This document shows positions 1 to 8,468 of a stretch of 64,000 nucleotides of DNA, one piece after another. How positions within the stretch are numbered: the stretch's first letter is position 1; every line of letters starts with the position of its first letter. The DNA comes from Tsukamurella ocularis. Lineage in GTDB: Bacteria; Actinomycetota; Actinomycetes; Mycobacteriales; Mycobacteriaceae. The DNA lies in NCBI RefSeq assembly GCF_024807615.1, contig NZ_JANUCJ010000001.1, forward strand, positions 806,001-870,000, written 5' to 3'. Under the pieces are notes generated by a model. It worked only from the letters and a program-made list of their open reading frames with translations, did not search any database and was not told the origin of the DNA. Both the position numbers and the translations under genes were made by a program.

Positions 1-549
1 GACGGTCGGCAGCCACTCGTCGACGGGGTACGGGTCCTGGGTGTAGTGCTCGGTCCCCTCGAGCCGGTACGGGTCGGCGGGCGGGCTCGACCCCAGCGCG
101 AGCACGACCACGTCGTGTCGGTACGTCTCCGGTGCGAAGCCGGGGCGGTGCACGACGAGCCGCCACAGGTCGCCCTCGCGGGCCGCGTCGGTGACGCGGC
201 CGGTGATCCTCGTGAGCGAGTCGCCGAAGTCCACCGCGCGGGCCTGCGTGCACTGCCGCAGGTAGCGGCCGTACGCCCAGCGCGGGACGAAGCTGTGCCC
301 GCCCTCGACGAGGAGCTCCGGCTCGTTCGCGCGGCACCACTCGACGAACTCGCCGGGTTCCTCCGCGGAGATGGACATCGCGAAGGCCTGCCGGTTGAGC
401 AGGGCGGAATCGGACTCCTCCGCGTACGCCCGGCCGGGTCCGATGACCCGGTCGGCGTAGACGGAGACGGACAGATCGTCGCTCACGGGCAGCTGCCGCA
501 GCAGGCTCACGGCGGCGGCACCCCCTCCGACGATCCCGACTGACACCAC
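1..549 (-). CDS. FAD/NAD(P)-binding oxidoreductase, 3' part outside the window
   Basis: This open frame runs off the left edge, so only the first 183 residues are visible. Translation from the GTG at 549 begins with a Rossmann dinucleotide-binding loop (GIVGGGAAAVSLL, about residues 5-17). That is followed by a second motif, LLNRQAFAMSI, typical of the FAD-NAD(P)-binding family of PF13454 type. A later stretch, VVVLALGSSPPADP, matches the second dinucleotide-binding strand of such proteins. A purine-rich GAGGGGAG lies just upstream of the GTG; a second GTG at 546 is equally possible. Substrate and pathway cannot be read. A perfect dyad lies 14-39 bases upstream and probably controls it. Confidence 0.75.
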   Translation of the reverse strand, partial: MVSVGIVGGGAAAVSLLRQLPVSDDLSVSVYADRVIGPGRAYAEESDSALLNRQAFAMSISAEEPGEFVEWCRANEPELLVEGGHSFVPRWAYGRYLRQCTQARAVDFGDSLTRITGRVTDAAREGDLWRLVVHRPGFAPETYRHDVVVLALGSSPPADPYRLEGTEHYTQDPYPVDEWLPTV

Positions 550-562
550 GACGCTCTCCCCT

Positions 563-588
563 CGATCGTTACCTGTGCGTAACGATCG
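563..588. promoter_or_regulatory. Perfect inverted repeat, probable repressor operator
   Basis: Two perfect 10-base arms, CGATCGTTAC and GTAACGATCG, flank a 6-base centre. The dyad sits immediately upstream of the GTG at 549 on the minus strand. Its size and symmetry fit a dimeric regulator of TetR, GntR or MarR type. No regulator gene is adjacent inside the window, so the binding protein is unknown. Confidence 0.6.
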
Positions 589-696
589 TCGCGAAGGGCG
601 ACACGGTGGGCAAGAGAAGATACGTCACACCGGACAAGGGTGGACAGACCGGACAAAGTCGTATATGCGCCTAACGAACAGCTCTTCCCTCAGTGC

Positions 697-2412
697 TCAC
701 CAGTACGTATGGCGTGTGTGCGGCAGCGGCTGCGGGTCCGGCCCCTCGGCGGGTGGGGGCTGTACCAGGTGCACCACCTGGAGGATGTGGAACTGCTCCT
801 GGTGCACCACCGCGAGCCCACCGTAGTCGAGCGAGACCTGCATGTCGGTGCCCATGAACCGGAACGGGCGGAAGGTCCACCACAGGTTGCCGTTCTCCTG
901 CCGGAAATCGTCCTCGGGCCGGTCGGCGTCGGCGAGCACCCAGGCGGCGGTGCACTCGTCGGCCGCCCAGGACGCCCATTGGTTGACGCCCTTCTCCTTG
1001 TCCCAGAGCTTCCCGTCGGAGCGGCGGTCGCCGTCGTTCCCCATGTCCCGCAGGCCGTCGAACATTCCCGGCAGGCCGTCGTGCACGATCCGCAGCGAGG
1101 GCCACGCCCAGCTCGGCTGCACCTGGAAGAAGACGCAATCGCCGGGTCGCGCATTGTCACGGATGTAGCGCGCGGCGTAGCTGAAGTCACTGCCGCCCGG
1201 CTTCGATAGCGGGCTGTGCTGCCACAGGTAGCCGGGTATCGCAGTCACCGCCAGCACCGCGATCAGCGCCGCGCCGGCGACCCGCGGACGCGGCAGCGCC
1301 CGCGCCACCGTCGTGACCGCGGCAGCGAGCACGAGCACCACGCCCGGCACCGTGAAGCTCACGTACCGCCCCACGTACGACGGGACGATCGGCGAGACCA
1401 GCAGGATCGCCGCGAGCGGCACCAGTGCGCCGGCCAGGCCGTAGCGGAGCACGCAGGCGAGGTCCATGGGGGACGTGCCCGTCGGTGCCGCATCCGCCGG
1501 TCCACCGTCCCTCGTCCGCGCGGATCCGTCGACGCCGCGCCGCCACCAGAGCAGCGCGGCGACGGCGATCACGAGCCACGCCGCGATCGCGAAGGCGTAC
1601 GAGTGGTCGAACCACTGATCGACCAGTACGTTCTGGAAGATCCGCCACCCCGGCCATTGGAGCCAGGACACCTGGTCGCGCTGCGTCGCCGCGAGGATCA
1701 CCACGGGGCTCGCCAGCGCGATCGCTGCCGCCGACGCGATCACCGCGGGTCTCAGCACGGTGCGGGTGCGGGTCCGCTCGTCCGCGGCGAGGATCACCAG
1801 GACCGCGAGCACGAGGGTCGCGGAGTAGAGGAAGAGCACCGTCGCGAGCAGCAGCGCCGCACCGTAGGCGAGCCAGGCCCGACGGCGCGGGTCGCGCCGA
1901 CGACCGCTCGCCGCGCCGGGTTCACCGGGTTCACCGGGTTCACCGGTCGACGATGCGGCCCGGTGCGCAGCGATCAGCACGAGCGCCGCAGAGGCGATCA
2001 CCCAGGAGTAGGAGCGGGCTTCGACGCCCGACCAGGTGAGCCGCGGCAGGATCACCGCGATCACACCCGCGACCAGCGCGAAGGTCTCCCCGCCGAGCCG
2101 ACGCGCGAGAAAGTAGCAGGCCGCGACCGCCGCGCCGACGCCGAGCGCGGAGAACGCCCGCAGCGCCACCTCGTCGAGCCCGAAGGCAAGGGAGAAGGTG
2201 CGCACCCCCCAGTAGTAGAGGCCGTGCACGGCGTCGATGTTCGTCAGCAGGTGCCACAGCTCGCCGGGCGAGCGGTCGATGGCGGAGGCGGTAGCGAGCT
2301 CGTCGAACCAGACGGACGGGCGCCCGCCGTGCCAGAGCGACAGTAGGACGCCGAGGAGCGCGAGAGCCCCGGGGACGAGCAGTGTTCGCCGCGGCCGAAT
2401 TGCCCGGGCCAT
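697..2412 (-). CDS. GT-C type membrane glycosyltransferase (GT39-like)
   Basis: The protein has 571 residues and many hydrophobic helices. After the first helix, VWFDELATAS (residues 34-43) supplies the acidic loop motif expected in polyprenyl-phosphate-sugar dependent GT-C transferases. A soluble tail follows the last helix at about residue 400. The ATG at 2412 overlaps the stop of the GtrA-like gene by one base, so the two are translationally coupled. The open frame continues upstream of this ATG, but that part is out-of-frame GtrA sequence. A loop near residues 156-164 carries three tandem GEP repeats. By analogy with GtrA-linked systems it would move a sugar from a lipid carrier to a cell-envelope acceptor; donor and acceptor are unknown. 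Confidence 0.75.
   Translation of the reverse strand: MARAIRPRRTLLVPGALALLGVLLSLWHGGRPSVWFDELATASAIDRSPGELWHLLTNIDAVHGLYYWGVRTFSLAFGLDEVALRAFSALGVGAAVAACYFLARRLGGETFALVAGVIAVILPRLTWSGVEARSYSWVIASAALVLIAAHRAASSTGEPGEPGEPGAASGRRRDPRRRAWLAYGAALLLATVLFLYSATLVLAVLVILAADERTRTRTVLRPAVIASAAAIALASPVVILAATQRDQVSWLQWPGWRIFQNVLVDQWFDHSYAFAIAAWLVIAVAALLWWRRGVDGSARTRDGGPADAAPTGTSPMDLACVLRYGLAGALVPLAAILLVSPIVPSYVGRYVSFTVPGVVLVLAAAVTTVARALPRPRVAGAALIAVLAVTAIPGYLWQHSPLSKPGGSDFSYAARYIRDNARPGDCVFFQVQPSWAWPSLRIVHDGLPGMFDGLRDMGNDGDRRSDGKLWDKEKGVNQWASWAADECTAAWVLADADRPEDDFRQENGNLWWTFRPFRFMGTDMQVSLDYGGLAVVHQEQFHILQVVHLVQPPPAEGPDPQPLPHTRHTYW
1921..1946. repeat. 9-base tandem repeat inside the glycosyltransferase gene
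   Basis: The unit TTCACCGGG occurs twice, followed by an eight-base partial third copy. Read on the minus strand it encodes Gly-Glu-Pro three times in a loop between membrane helices. The unit length is a multiple of three, so copy-number change would lengthen the loop without shifting the frame. Confidence 0.8.
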
Positions 2413-2849
2413 CACATCAGCTTGAAGATCACCGTGCGCTGGACGATGAAGTTGACGACCGTCGCCGTGCCCTGGGCGACGACGAAGGCGACGAGGCGGT
2501 TCACGTAGCTGCCGATGCCGTCCTCGGGCGGCGGGAACAGCGTGTAGAAGGCCATGTAGATGCCCAACTGCACGCCGTACATGGCGATGTAGAGCGCCCA
2601 CACCGCGATCATCCGCTTGGTGGAGGGCTCGGCCTGGAAGGTCCAGCGACGGTTGAGCAGGTACGCGGTGGTGGTGCCGCAGACGAAGCCGACGGTCTTG
2701 GCCAGGGCCTCGTCCAGGCCGAGGAATTTGCCGAGCAGGAGGGTGATCCCGAAGTCGACCACCGCCGAGAAGCCGCCGGTCAGCACGAAGCGCACGAGCT
2801 GGGTCTTGAGATCGAGGGGTACCCGATCGGCGGCTTCGGAGGTGGTCAC
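2412..2849 (-). CDS. GtrA-family membrane protein
   Basis: This 145-residue protein has four predicted membrane segments and the family motifs LVRFVLTGGFSAVVDFG (about residues 17-33) and YLLNRRWTF. GtrA proteins are thought to flip or present polyprenyl-linked sugars. The mycobacterial family member Rv3789 sits directly beside dprE1; here the gene lies about 10 kb from dprE1 and is coupled to a GT-C glycosyltransferase. I place the start at the GTG at 2849, because family homology begins just after it and the longer frame is low-complexity arginine-rich shadow sequence. The membrane-protein gene upstream ends 29 bases away on the same strand, so the cluster may extend to the XRE regulator. 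Confidence 0.85.
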   Translation of the reverse strand: MTTSEAADRVPLDLKTQLVRFVLTGGFSAVVDFGITLLLGKFLGLDEALAKTVGFVCGTTTAYLLNRRWTFQAEPSTKRMIAVWALYIAMYGVQLGIYMAFYTLFPPPEDGIGSYVNRLVAFVVAQGTATVVNFIVQRTVIFKLM

Positions 2850-2878
2850 GAGGTCACAGCGTACCGATGGATCCTTCG

Positions 2879-3370
2879 TTATTCGAATACGTCGTCGTCG
2901 GCGGCGGCCGCGGCCTCCCGGCGACGCTCCGTCCGGGCCGCCAGGAACACGGCGCCGGCGGCGATCCCCGCGCCCACGATCCCGCCCACCGCAGCGCCCG
3001 CGATCGTGCTCGGGTCGCGGTCCAGCTGCAGCGAGCACCACACCGCGAGGTACGGGATCAGGATCGCCGCCATCACGGCCTTGCGCTTCGGGGTCATGAA
3101 GGCGCGGGAGATAGACGCCAACGGCACGCCGTGCCGGGAGCAGTAGCGGTACGTGGCGAGCTGCGTCGCCAGCAGCAGCAGGAGTACCGCCATCGCGGCG
3201 ATCCGGGCGCCCTCCGCCGCCGCGATCAGGGAGGCCACGAGCGCCGCCGGGGCAGCCCAGTAGTAGCCCACCGCCATCGCCCGGTAGTACTCCTCGCGGT
3301 TGCGCTCATCGCCCCACGCGGGGTCCGACGGCGCGAGGATGAAGTCCTCGATACGACTCTCAGCCGACAT
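2879..3370 (-). CDS. Small multi-pass membrane protein paired with an XRE regulator
   Basis: This 163-residue protein has a charged N-terminus, two hydrophobic stretches around residues 33-70, another near 95-115 and a last one near 122-145. It ends in an acidic tail. I do not recognise a named family. The start ATG at 3370 overlaps the end of the upstream HTH gene by 11 bases, so the two are surely co-transcribed. Pairs of a tiny XRE regulator and an integral membrane protein are common in actinobacteria and firmicutes, but their function is usually unknown. Confidence 0.75.
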   Translation of the reverse strand: MSAESRIEDFILAPSDPAWGDERNREEYYRAMAVGYYWAAPAALVASLIAAAEGARIAAMAVLLLLLATQLATYRYCSRHGVPLASISRAFMTPKRKAVMAAILIPYLAVWCSLQLDRDPSTIAGAAVGGIVGAGIAAGAVFLAARTERRREAAAAADDDVFE

Positions 3371-3578
3371 GATCGTCCTCCTTCAGGGGAAACAGCTCTT
3401 CGACGGTGGCGCCGAGGGCCCGGGCCACCTTCAGCGCGAGGTACACGCTGGGCGCGTAGTCACCCTTCTCGACCGAGACCACCGTCTGCCGGCTCACGCC
3501 GACGGCGGCGGCCAGTTCGGCCTGGGTGATGCGCTGGTCGCGTCGCCGCGCCCGCACCGGGTTCTCGTCGCCCTCCAC
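3360..3578 (-). CDS. Short XRE-type HTH transcriptional regulator
   Basis: The 72-residue protein is nearly all one helix-turn-helix domain: TQAELAAAVGVSRQTVVSVE (residues 18-37), then PSVYLALKVARALG and ELFPL. This is the compact YozG-like form without an effector domain. Start is the GTG at 3578. A palindrome centred about 28 bases upstream is a good candidate autoregulatory operator. Downstream the frame overlaps a membrane-protein gene, and the GtrA-like and glycosyltransferase genes follow on the same strand, so it may control a four-gene unit. Confidence 0.85.
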   Translation of the reverse strand: MEGDENPVRARRRDQRITQAELAAAVGVSRQTVVSVEKGDYAPSVYLALKVARALGATVEELFPLKEDDHVG

Positions 3579-3596
3579 ACGACAGAGTCAAGCAAC

Positions 3597-3615
3597 CTTG
3601 ACATATTGTGTCAAG
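3597..3615. promoter_or_regulatory. Inverted repeat CTTGACA-N5-TGTCAAG
   Basis: Perfect 7-base arms with a 5-base spacer lie upstream of the XRE regulator. A further half-site, AGTCAAG, lies at 3586-3592, closer to the gene. The site includes a TTGACA hexamer on the minus strand and so probably overlaps the -35 region. Binding by the neighbouring XRE protein is inferred from position only. Confidence 0.6.
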
Positions 3616-3727
3616 TATTCTTGTCACTCTTGTCGTTCACCGAGCCGATCGGACGATTCAGTCTCATTCCTGCCCGATTCCGGGCAGATAATTGACACGG
3701 CACCGTCGGGCACGGAAGATCGAAGCC

Positions 3728-3988
3728 GTGCCGGATAGCGATCTCGTCGATCACATCGCGCGGACCACGGGGCTCTCCGCCACCGAGGCCGGGCGTGTCA
3801 TCGACGACGTCACGGCCTACTACCGGGAACCGGTCGAGGAGTTCGTTCGCCGTCGGCATCGCGACCTGCAGAGCCGCGGCGCCAAGAACGCGGAGATCTT
3901 CGCGACCCTCATCGACGAGTTGAGCAGCCGGCTCGTCGCCGCCCCCACTCTCACCGAGCGGCAACTGCGCCGCCTCGTCTACAGCTAG
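3728..3988 (+). CDS. Small protein of unknown function upstream of glmS
   Basis: The protein has 86 residues, is rich in charged helices and has no signal or membrane segment. I chose the GTG at 3728, preceded by GGAAGA 8 bases upstream. The longer frame from 3692 starts in non-coding-looking sequence. The gene ends 14 bases before glmS, so the two should be one transcript. I do not recognise the family. An N-terminal part resembling a helical adaptor (TTGLSATEAGRVIDDV) is followed by an arginine-rich helix. It may be a regulator or partner of this GlmS, but nothing in the sequence proves it. Confidence 0.65.
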   Translation: MPDSDLVDHIARTTGLSATEAGRVIDDVTAYYREPVEEFVRRRHRDLQSRGAKNAEIFATLIDELSSRLVAAPTLTERQLRRLVYS

Positions 3989-4002
3989 GAGCACCACCCA
4001 GC

Positions 4003-5838
4003 ATGTGCGGAATCGTCGGATACATCGGTGGCCAGACGGCCGTGGACATCCTCGTCGACGGACTCACCCAGCTCGAGTACCGCGGCTACGACTCGGCCGG
4101 TATCGCCGTGCTCGGGCCGTCCGGCGCGAAGCGCGTCCGCAGCGTCGGCCGCGTCCGCGACCTGGAAGCCGCGCTGCCGAAACGGCTCGCAGGCAAGACC
4201 GGCATCGGCCACACCCGCTGGGCCACGCACGGCGCGCCGTCCGAGGCCAACGCGCACCCGCACACTTCCGCCCCCGACGCCCAGGGCAACGAGCGGATCT
4301 TCCTGGTACACAACGGCATCATCGACAATGCTCGGGACCTACGACTCCAGCTCGAGGCAGACGGTGTCGAACTCGCCTCGGACACCGACTCGGAGGCCGT
4401 AGCCCACCTGATCGCTCGCAGCGGCGCGGAGACCCTCGAGGACGCGGTCCGTGCCACGCTGTCCAGGCTCAGCGGCACCTACGCACTGGCAGTGATCGAC
4501 ACGGAACATCCCGACCGGATCGTCGTGGCCCGTAACGGCTCCCCGCTGATCATCGGCGTCGGCGACAAGGAGATGTTCGTCGCCTCCGACATCTCCGCCG
4601 TTGTACGGCACACCAGCCAGGTCGTCCATCTCGACGACGGCGAGTGCGCGACCGTCACCGCTTCCGGCTTCCGCATGTTCAGTGCCGACGACGCCCGGGC
4701 CGTTTCGAAGTCCGCCACCTTCGTGGATATCTCGCCTGATGACCTGGAGCTGGGCAATCACAGTCATTTCATGCTCAAGGAGATCGCGGAGCAGCCGAGT
4801 TCGCTCGAACGCATGCTGTCCGGTCGGCTGGACGAGCGCTTCGCGACCGCGCGCCTCGACGGTCTGAACCTGGACGCCCAGGCCATGCGCCGGTTCAAGC
4901 GCGTGAAGATCCTGGGCTGCGGTAGCGCCTACTACATGGGCCAGTTGGGTGCTTCGGTTATCGAGGAGCTGGCTCGGATCCCCGCGGACGCCGAGCCCGC
5001 CAGTGAGTTCCGCTACCGTAACCCGATCATCGAGCCCGACACCCTTTACGTCGCAGTGAGCCAGTCCGGTGAGACCGCGGACACGGCGTTCGCCGTGCAG
5101 GAGGTCAAGCGCAAGGGCGGCACCATCGTCGGACTCGTCAACGTGGTCGGCTCGACCATCGCTCGCGAGGTGTCCGGCGGAATCTATCTGCACGCCGGCC
5201 CCGAGGTCTCGGTGGCCTCCACCAAGGCCAACACCCACATGGCAGTCGGCTTCGCACTACTCGCACTCGCCCTCGGGCGGGTCCGCGATCTCTCGATCAC
5301 CGATGGCAAGCGGATCGTCAAGGGCCTCAAGGCTCTCCCGTCGCAGATCGAGGAGATCCTCAGCGCACCCGGCGATGTCGAGGATGCAGCGAAGCTCCTG
5401 GCCGAGGCACCGAGCCTGTTCTTCATCGGCCGTGTGCGCGGCTATCCGACAGCCCGCGAGGGCGCACAGAAGTTCAAGGAGGTCAGCTACCGTCACGCCG
5501 AGGCCTACGAGGCCTCGGAGCTCAAGCACGGCCCGCTCGCGCTGATCAGTTCCGCGATGCCGACCGTCGCCATCGTCCCGGACGACGAGCTTCTCGACCG
5601 GAACATCGGTGCGCTACATGAGATCTCTGCACGCGGAGGACGAATCGTCGCGATCACCAATCCCGACGTCGACCTGCCCGAGGCGGAGGTGACGCTCACC
5701 GTGCCGAAGAACGAGCCCGAACTGAATCCGATCCTGCTGATGATCCCCACTCAGCTTCTGGCCTACTACGCCGCCCTGAGCCTGGGACTGAACATCGACC
5801 GGCCTCGCAACCTGGCGAAGTCGGTCACCGTCGAGTAG
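4003..5838 (+). CDS. glmS: Glutamine--fructose-6-phosphate aminotransferase
   Basis: GlmS makes glucosamine-6-phosphate from fructose-6-phosphate and glutamine, the first step toward UDP-GlcNAc. The 611 residues begin MCGIVGYIGG, where Cys2 is the glutaminase nucleophile. The glutaminase domain occupies about residues 1-220. The first SIS domain starts near residue 301 (VKILGCGSAYYMG) and the second carries EASELKHGPLALI near residue 507. The C-terminus DRPRNLAKSVTVE is the family's conserved end. The start follows a small co-oriented gene. The stop abuts the stop of the aldehyde dehydrogenase gene on the other strand with no spacer. Codon choice looks less GC-biased than in neighbours. As it is not beside glmM or rpsI, it may be a second glmS copy. 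Confidence 0.95.
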   Translation: MCGIVGYIGGQTAVDILVDGLTQLEYRGYDSAGIAVLGPSGAKRVRSVGRVRDLEAALPKRLAGKTGIGHTRWATHGAPSEANAHPHTSAPDAQGNERIFLVHNGIIDNARDLRLQLEADGVELASDTDSEAVAHLIARSGAETLEDAVRATLSRLSGTYALAVIDTEHPDRIVVARNGSPLIIGVGDKEMFVASDISAVVRHTSQVVHLDDGECATVTASGFRMFSADDARAVSKSATFVDISPDDLELGNHSHFMLKEIAEQPSSLERMLSGRLDERFATARLDGLNLDAQAMRRFKRVKILGCGSAYYMGQLGASVIEELARIPADAEPASEFRYRNPIIEPDTLYVAVSQSGETADTAFAVQEVKRKGGTIVGLVNVVGSTIAREVSGGIYLHAGPEVSVASTKANTHMAVGFALLALALGRVRDLSITDGKRIVKGLKALPSQIEEILSAPGDVEDAAKLLAEAPSLFFIGRVRGYPTAREGAQKFKEVSYRHAEAYEASELKHGPLALISSAMPTVAIVPDDELLDRNIGALHEISARGGRIVAITNPDVDLPEAEVTLTVPKNEPELNPILLMIPTQLLAYYAALSLGLNIDRPRNLAKSVTVE

Positions 5839-7218
5839 TCAGTCCCGCTTCGGACCCACCCAGACCTGCTGGGCGTTGACGAACTCGTGGATGCCGGCAC
5901 GGCCCAGCTCGCGACCGTAGCCGGACCGCTTGATGCCACCGCTCGGCAGCCGTGGGTCCGTCTTGACGATGCCGTTGACGCTGACCTGCCCGGCCTCGAG
6001 CTCCCGCGCGATGGCCTCGCCGCGTGCCGCTTCGGTCCAGATGCTCGCGGCGAGGCCGTACGGGGTGGCGTTCGCGAGGTCGACGGCGTGGTCGGGGTCG
6101 ACGGCCGCCATCACCGCGGCGACGGGACCGAAAGTCTCCTCCGCACACGCGGCCATTCCGGGCCGCACTCCGGTCAGCAGCGTGGGCGGGTAGTAGAACC
6201 CCGGTCCGTCGGGCAGCGTCCCGCCGAGGAGACAACTGGCGCCCGCCCTCACGGTCTCGGTGACCTGGCGGTGCAGGTTGTCCCGCAGGTCGGCCCTCGC
6301 GATCGGGCCGACCTGGGTGTCCTCCTGCCTGGGGTCGCCCATCCGCAGCGCGGCGAGCCGGGTGCGCAGCGCCTCAACGAGGTCGTCGTGCACGGACCGC
6401 TCGACGATGATCCGCTTCGCGGCGATGCAAGACTGTCCGGCGTTGATGATCCTGGACAGCGCCAGTACCTCAGCGGCCGCCTCGATGTCGGCGTCCGCCA
6501 GCACGATTGACGGGTCCGACCCACCCAGCTCCAGCACCGCGGGCTTGATCTCCGAGGCCGCGACCGATGCCACCGCGGAACCCGCTCGATCGGAGCCCGT
6601 GAAGGAGACGGCGCGGATCCGGCGGTCGCGGATCACGCCGGCCACATCGGGCGTCGCCACTGGGAGCGAGGCGAACACCCCGTCGGGTGCGCCGACGGCA
6701 CGGAAGGCGCCGGCGATGGCGGCAGCGCAGCCGGGGACGTGCGGATCATGCTTCATGACGGCCGTGTTGCCCGCCATGAGCGCGGGCGCGCAGAACCGGA
6801 AGGCCAACCAGAACGGAGCGTTCCACGGCAGCACGCCGAGCACCGGGCCGATCGGCAGATACTGCACGTAGCTGGAGGTGGCATCGGACACGACGGCCTC
6901 CGCAGTCAGGTACTGCTCGCCGTGGTCGGCGTAGTGCTCGGCGGCCCACGCCGCCTTGTTCACCTCGCCGCGCGCCTCAGTAATGGGCTTGCCCATCTCC
7001 TCGGTCATCACGTAGGCGTAATCCTCGACGCCGCGACGTAGTTCAGCGCCCACCGCGCGCAGGAGTCGCGCCCGCTCGGCGAAGCCCGCGCGCCGCCAGT
7101 CGTGATAGGCCGTCTCGGCGCGCTCAAGCGTCGCGTCGATCTCGAGGGGGCCCGCGGCTGGGACCTCCCTGATCGATTCGCCCGTCGACGGGTCGATCGC
7201 GGTCAGCATCGTCGTCAT
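5839..7218 (-). CDS. doeC: Aldehyde dehydrogenase of the ectoine-catabolic operon
   Basis: This is a 459-residue NAD(P)-dependent aldehyde dehydrogenase. ELGGSDPSIVL supplies the general-base Glu and NAGQSCIAAKR (about residues 263-273) the catalytic Cys. The closest general family type is succinate-semialdehyde dehydrogenase. In ectoine degradation DoeC oxidises aspartate-semialdehyde to aspartate, and the operon context (deacetylase, diaminobutyrate transaminase, ectoine hydrolase) supports that role. Its ATG overlaps the end of the ectoine hydrolase gene by 4 bases. The family assignment is certain; the doeC role is inferred from neighbours. Confidence 0.8.
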   Translation of the reverse strand: MTTMLTAIDPSTGESIREVPAAGPLEIDATLERAETAYHDWRRAGFAERARLLRAVGAELRRGVEDYAYVMTEEMGKPITEARGEVNKAAWAAEHYADHGEQYLTAEAVVSDATSSYVQYLPIGPVLGVLPWNAPFWLAFRFCAPALMAGNTAVMKHDPHVPGCAAAIAGAFRAVGAPDGVFASLPVATPDVAGVIRDRRIRAVSFTGSDRAGSAVASVAASEIKPAVLELGGSDPSIVLADADIEAAAEVLALSRIINAGQSCIAAKRIIVERSVHDDLVEALRTRLAALRMGDPRQEDTQVGPIARADLRDNLHRQVTETVRAGASCLLGGTLPDGPGFYYPPTLLTGVRPGMAACAEETFGPVAAVMAAVDPDHAVDLANATPYGLAASIWTEAARGEAIARELEAGQVSVNGIVKTDPRLPSGGIKRSGYGRELGRAGIHEFVNAQQVWVGPKRD

Positions 7219-8468
7219 GGCAGCACCTCCGTCTCAGTTGCGTTCTGCTGCGGCCCTTCGCCGGCCGCCGTGCCCTTCGCCGCCCAGACGGCCGGGCCGC
7301 CGGCGCCGTCGTGCACGGCGAAGTCCTCGTCGAGCGTGAAGAAGGACTCGCAGCCGTCATCGGTGATCCGGATGGTGTCCGAGATGCCGACGGTCTTGTC
7401 GCCGTCGACGCCCCACATCCACGGGATCACGTGGAAGGTCATGCCCGGCTCCAGCGCGGTGAAGTCGCCCGGGTTGAGGCTGAGGATGTAGCCCTCGTCC
7501 CACGACGGCGGGAAGGCTATCCCGATGGAGTAGCCCGACCGGGTGATCAGCCGCGCACCGACGGCGTTGTCCGAGATGATCCGCCGAACCAGCGAGTCGG
7601 CGTCGGACACCGTCATCCCTGGCCGCATCAGCGATTTCAGTTCAGCGAGAGCCAGCTTCATCCGCTCCTGCGCCTCGTACATGGTGGGCGAGAGCTCGCC
7701 GTTGACCGCGGTGCGCATCAGCGCGGCGTGGTACCGGCGGTAGCAGCCGCCCACCTCGAGGAAGACATGCTCGCCCGGCTCGATGGTGCGACCCTCCCAC
7801 GTCGCATGACCGATCATCGACCGCGGGCCCGAGGCCACGTACGGCATGACTGCCGGGAACTCCCCGCCGGCGCGGAACATCGCGGCGCTGATCGCCGCCG
7901 CCACGTCGTTCTCCGTGTTCCCGGGGACTGCGGCCTCCAGCCCCGCCGCCATGCCGGCCTCCGCGGCGCGGGCGGCCTTGCGCATCACCGCGATCTCGGC
8001 GTCGGACTTGGTGGCCCGCCCCGCCTCGACGATGCCGAAGCAGTCCATGAGCACACCGTGCTGGAAGGAGGTGTGCACCCGGTCCTGCTGGTACGCGGGG
8101 AAGAAGTAGCTGTTGCGCTCGTAGCCCACGCGCTTGGTCCCGAGGCCGCCCTCCTTGAGGGTGAGCACCAGCTCCTGGATGGCGTCGCCGGTGTCGGGAT
8201 AGGGGCGGGTGCGCTCCACCCAGGTCCGCGCGATCACGTTGGACTCCTCCATCGCGCGGGTGATCATCACCGGCTCCTCGTCGAGCGGCACCACGAGCGC
8301 CTGGAAGAAGGAGTAGCCGGTGGTCTGATAGTCGGTGAGATACATCAGGTTCTCGGGGTCGGTGATCACCACGGCGTCGAGCCCGCGCTTGTCCATCCGC
8401 TCCCGCAGCTCGGTCAACCGCCGCTCGTACTCCTCCGGCGGGAAGGTCATATCGTCGCGCCGCTTCAT
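7215..8468 (-). CDS. doeA: Ectoine hydrolase, M24 (creatinase/prolidase-fold) family
   Basis: The 417-residue protein has the two-domain M24 architecture: an N-terminal creatinase domain (residues 15-150, with YLTDYQTTGYSFFQALVVP) and a C-terminal pita-bread domain (about 170-390). DoeA/EutD opens the ectoine ring to N-acetyl-diaminobutyrate. That assignment is supported by the transaminase, deacetylase and dehydrogenase genes in one operon. Where aminopeptidases have metal-binding residues, it has segments such as HATWEGRTIEPGEHVFLEVG. The ATG at 8468 overlaps the transaminase stop (ATGA); an internal ATG at 8450 is an alternative start. A generic Xaa-Pro peptidase is the main alternative, less likely given the neighbours. 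Confidence 0.82.
   Translation of the reverse strand: MKRRDDMTFPPEEYERRLTELRERMDKRGLDAVVITDPENLMYLTDYQTTGYSFFQALVVPLDEEPVMITRAMEESNVIARTWVERTRPYPDTGDAIQELVLTLKEGGLGTKRVGYERNSYFFPAYQQDRVHTSFQHGVLMDCFGIVEAGRATKSDAEIAVMRKAARAAEAGMAAGLEAAVPGNTENDVAAAISAAMFRAGGEFPAVMPYVASGPRSMIGHATWEGRTIEPGEHVFLEVGGCYRRYHAALMRTAVNGELSPTMYEAQERMKLALAELKSLMRPGMTVSDADSLVRRIISDNAVGARLITRSGYSIGIAFPPSWDEGYILSLNPGDFTALEPGMTFHVIPWMWGVDGDKTVGISDTIRITDDGCESFFTLDEDFAVHDGAGGPAVWAAKGTAAGEGPQQNATETEVLP

Noticed and set aside
1921-1946. Tandem repeat as a CRISPR or mobile-element trace
   Set aside because: Only three 9-base units inside a coding frame; it encodes a Gly-Glu-Pro loop.
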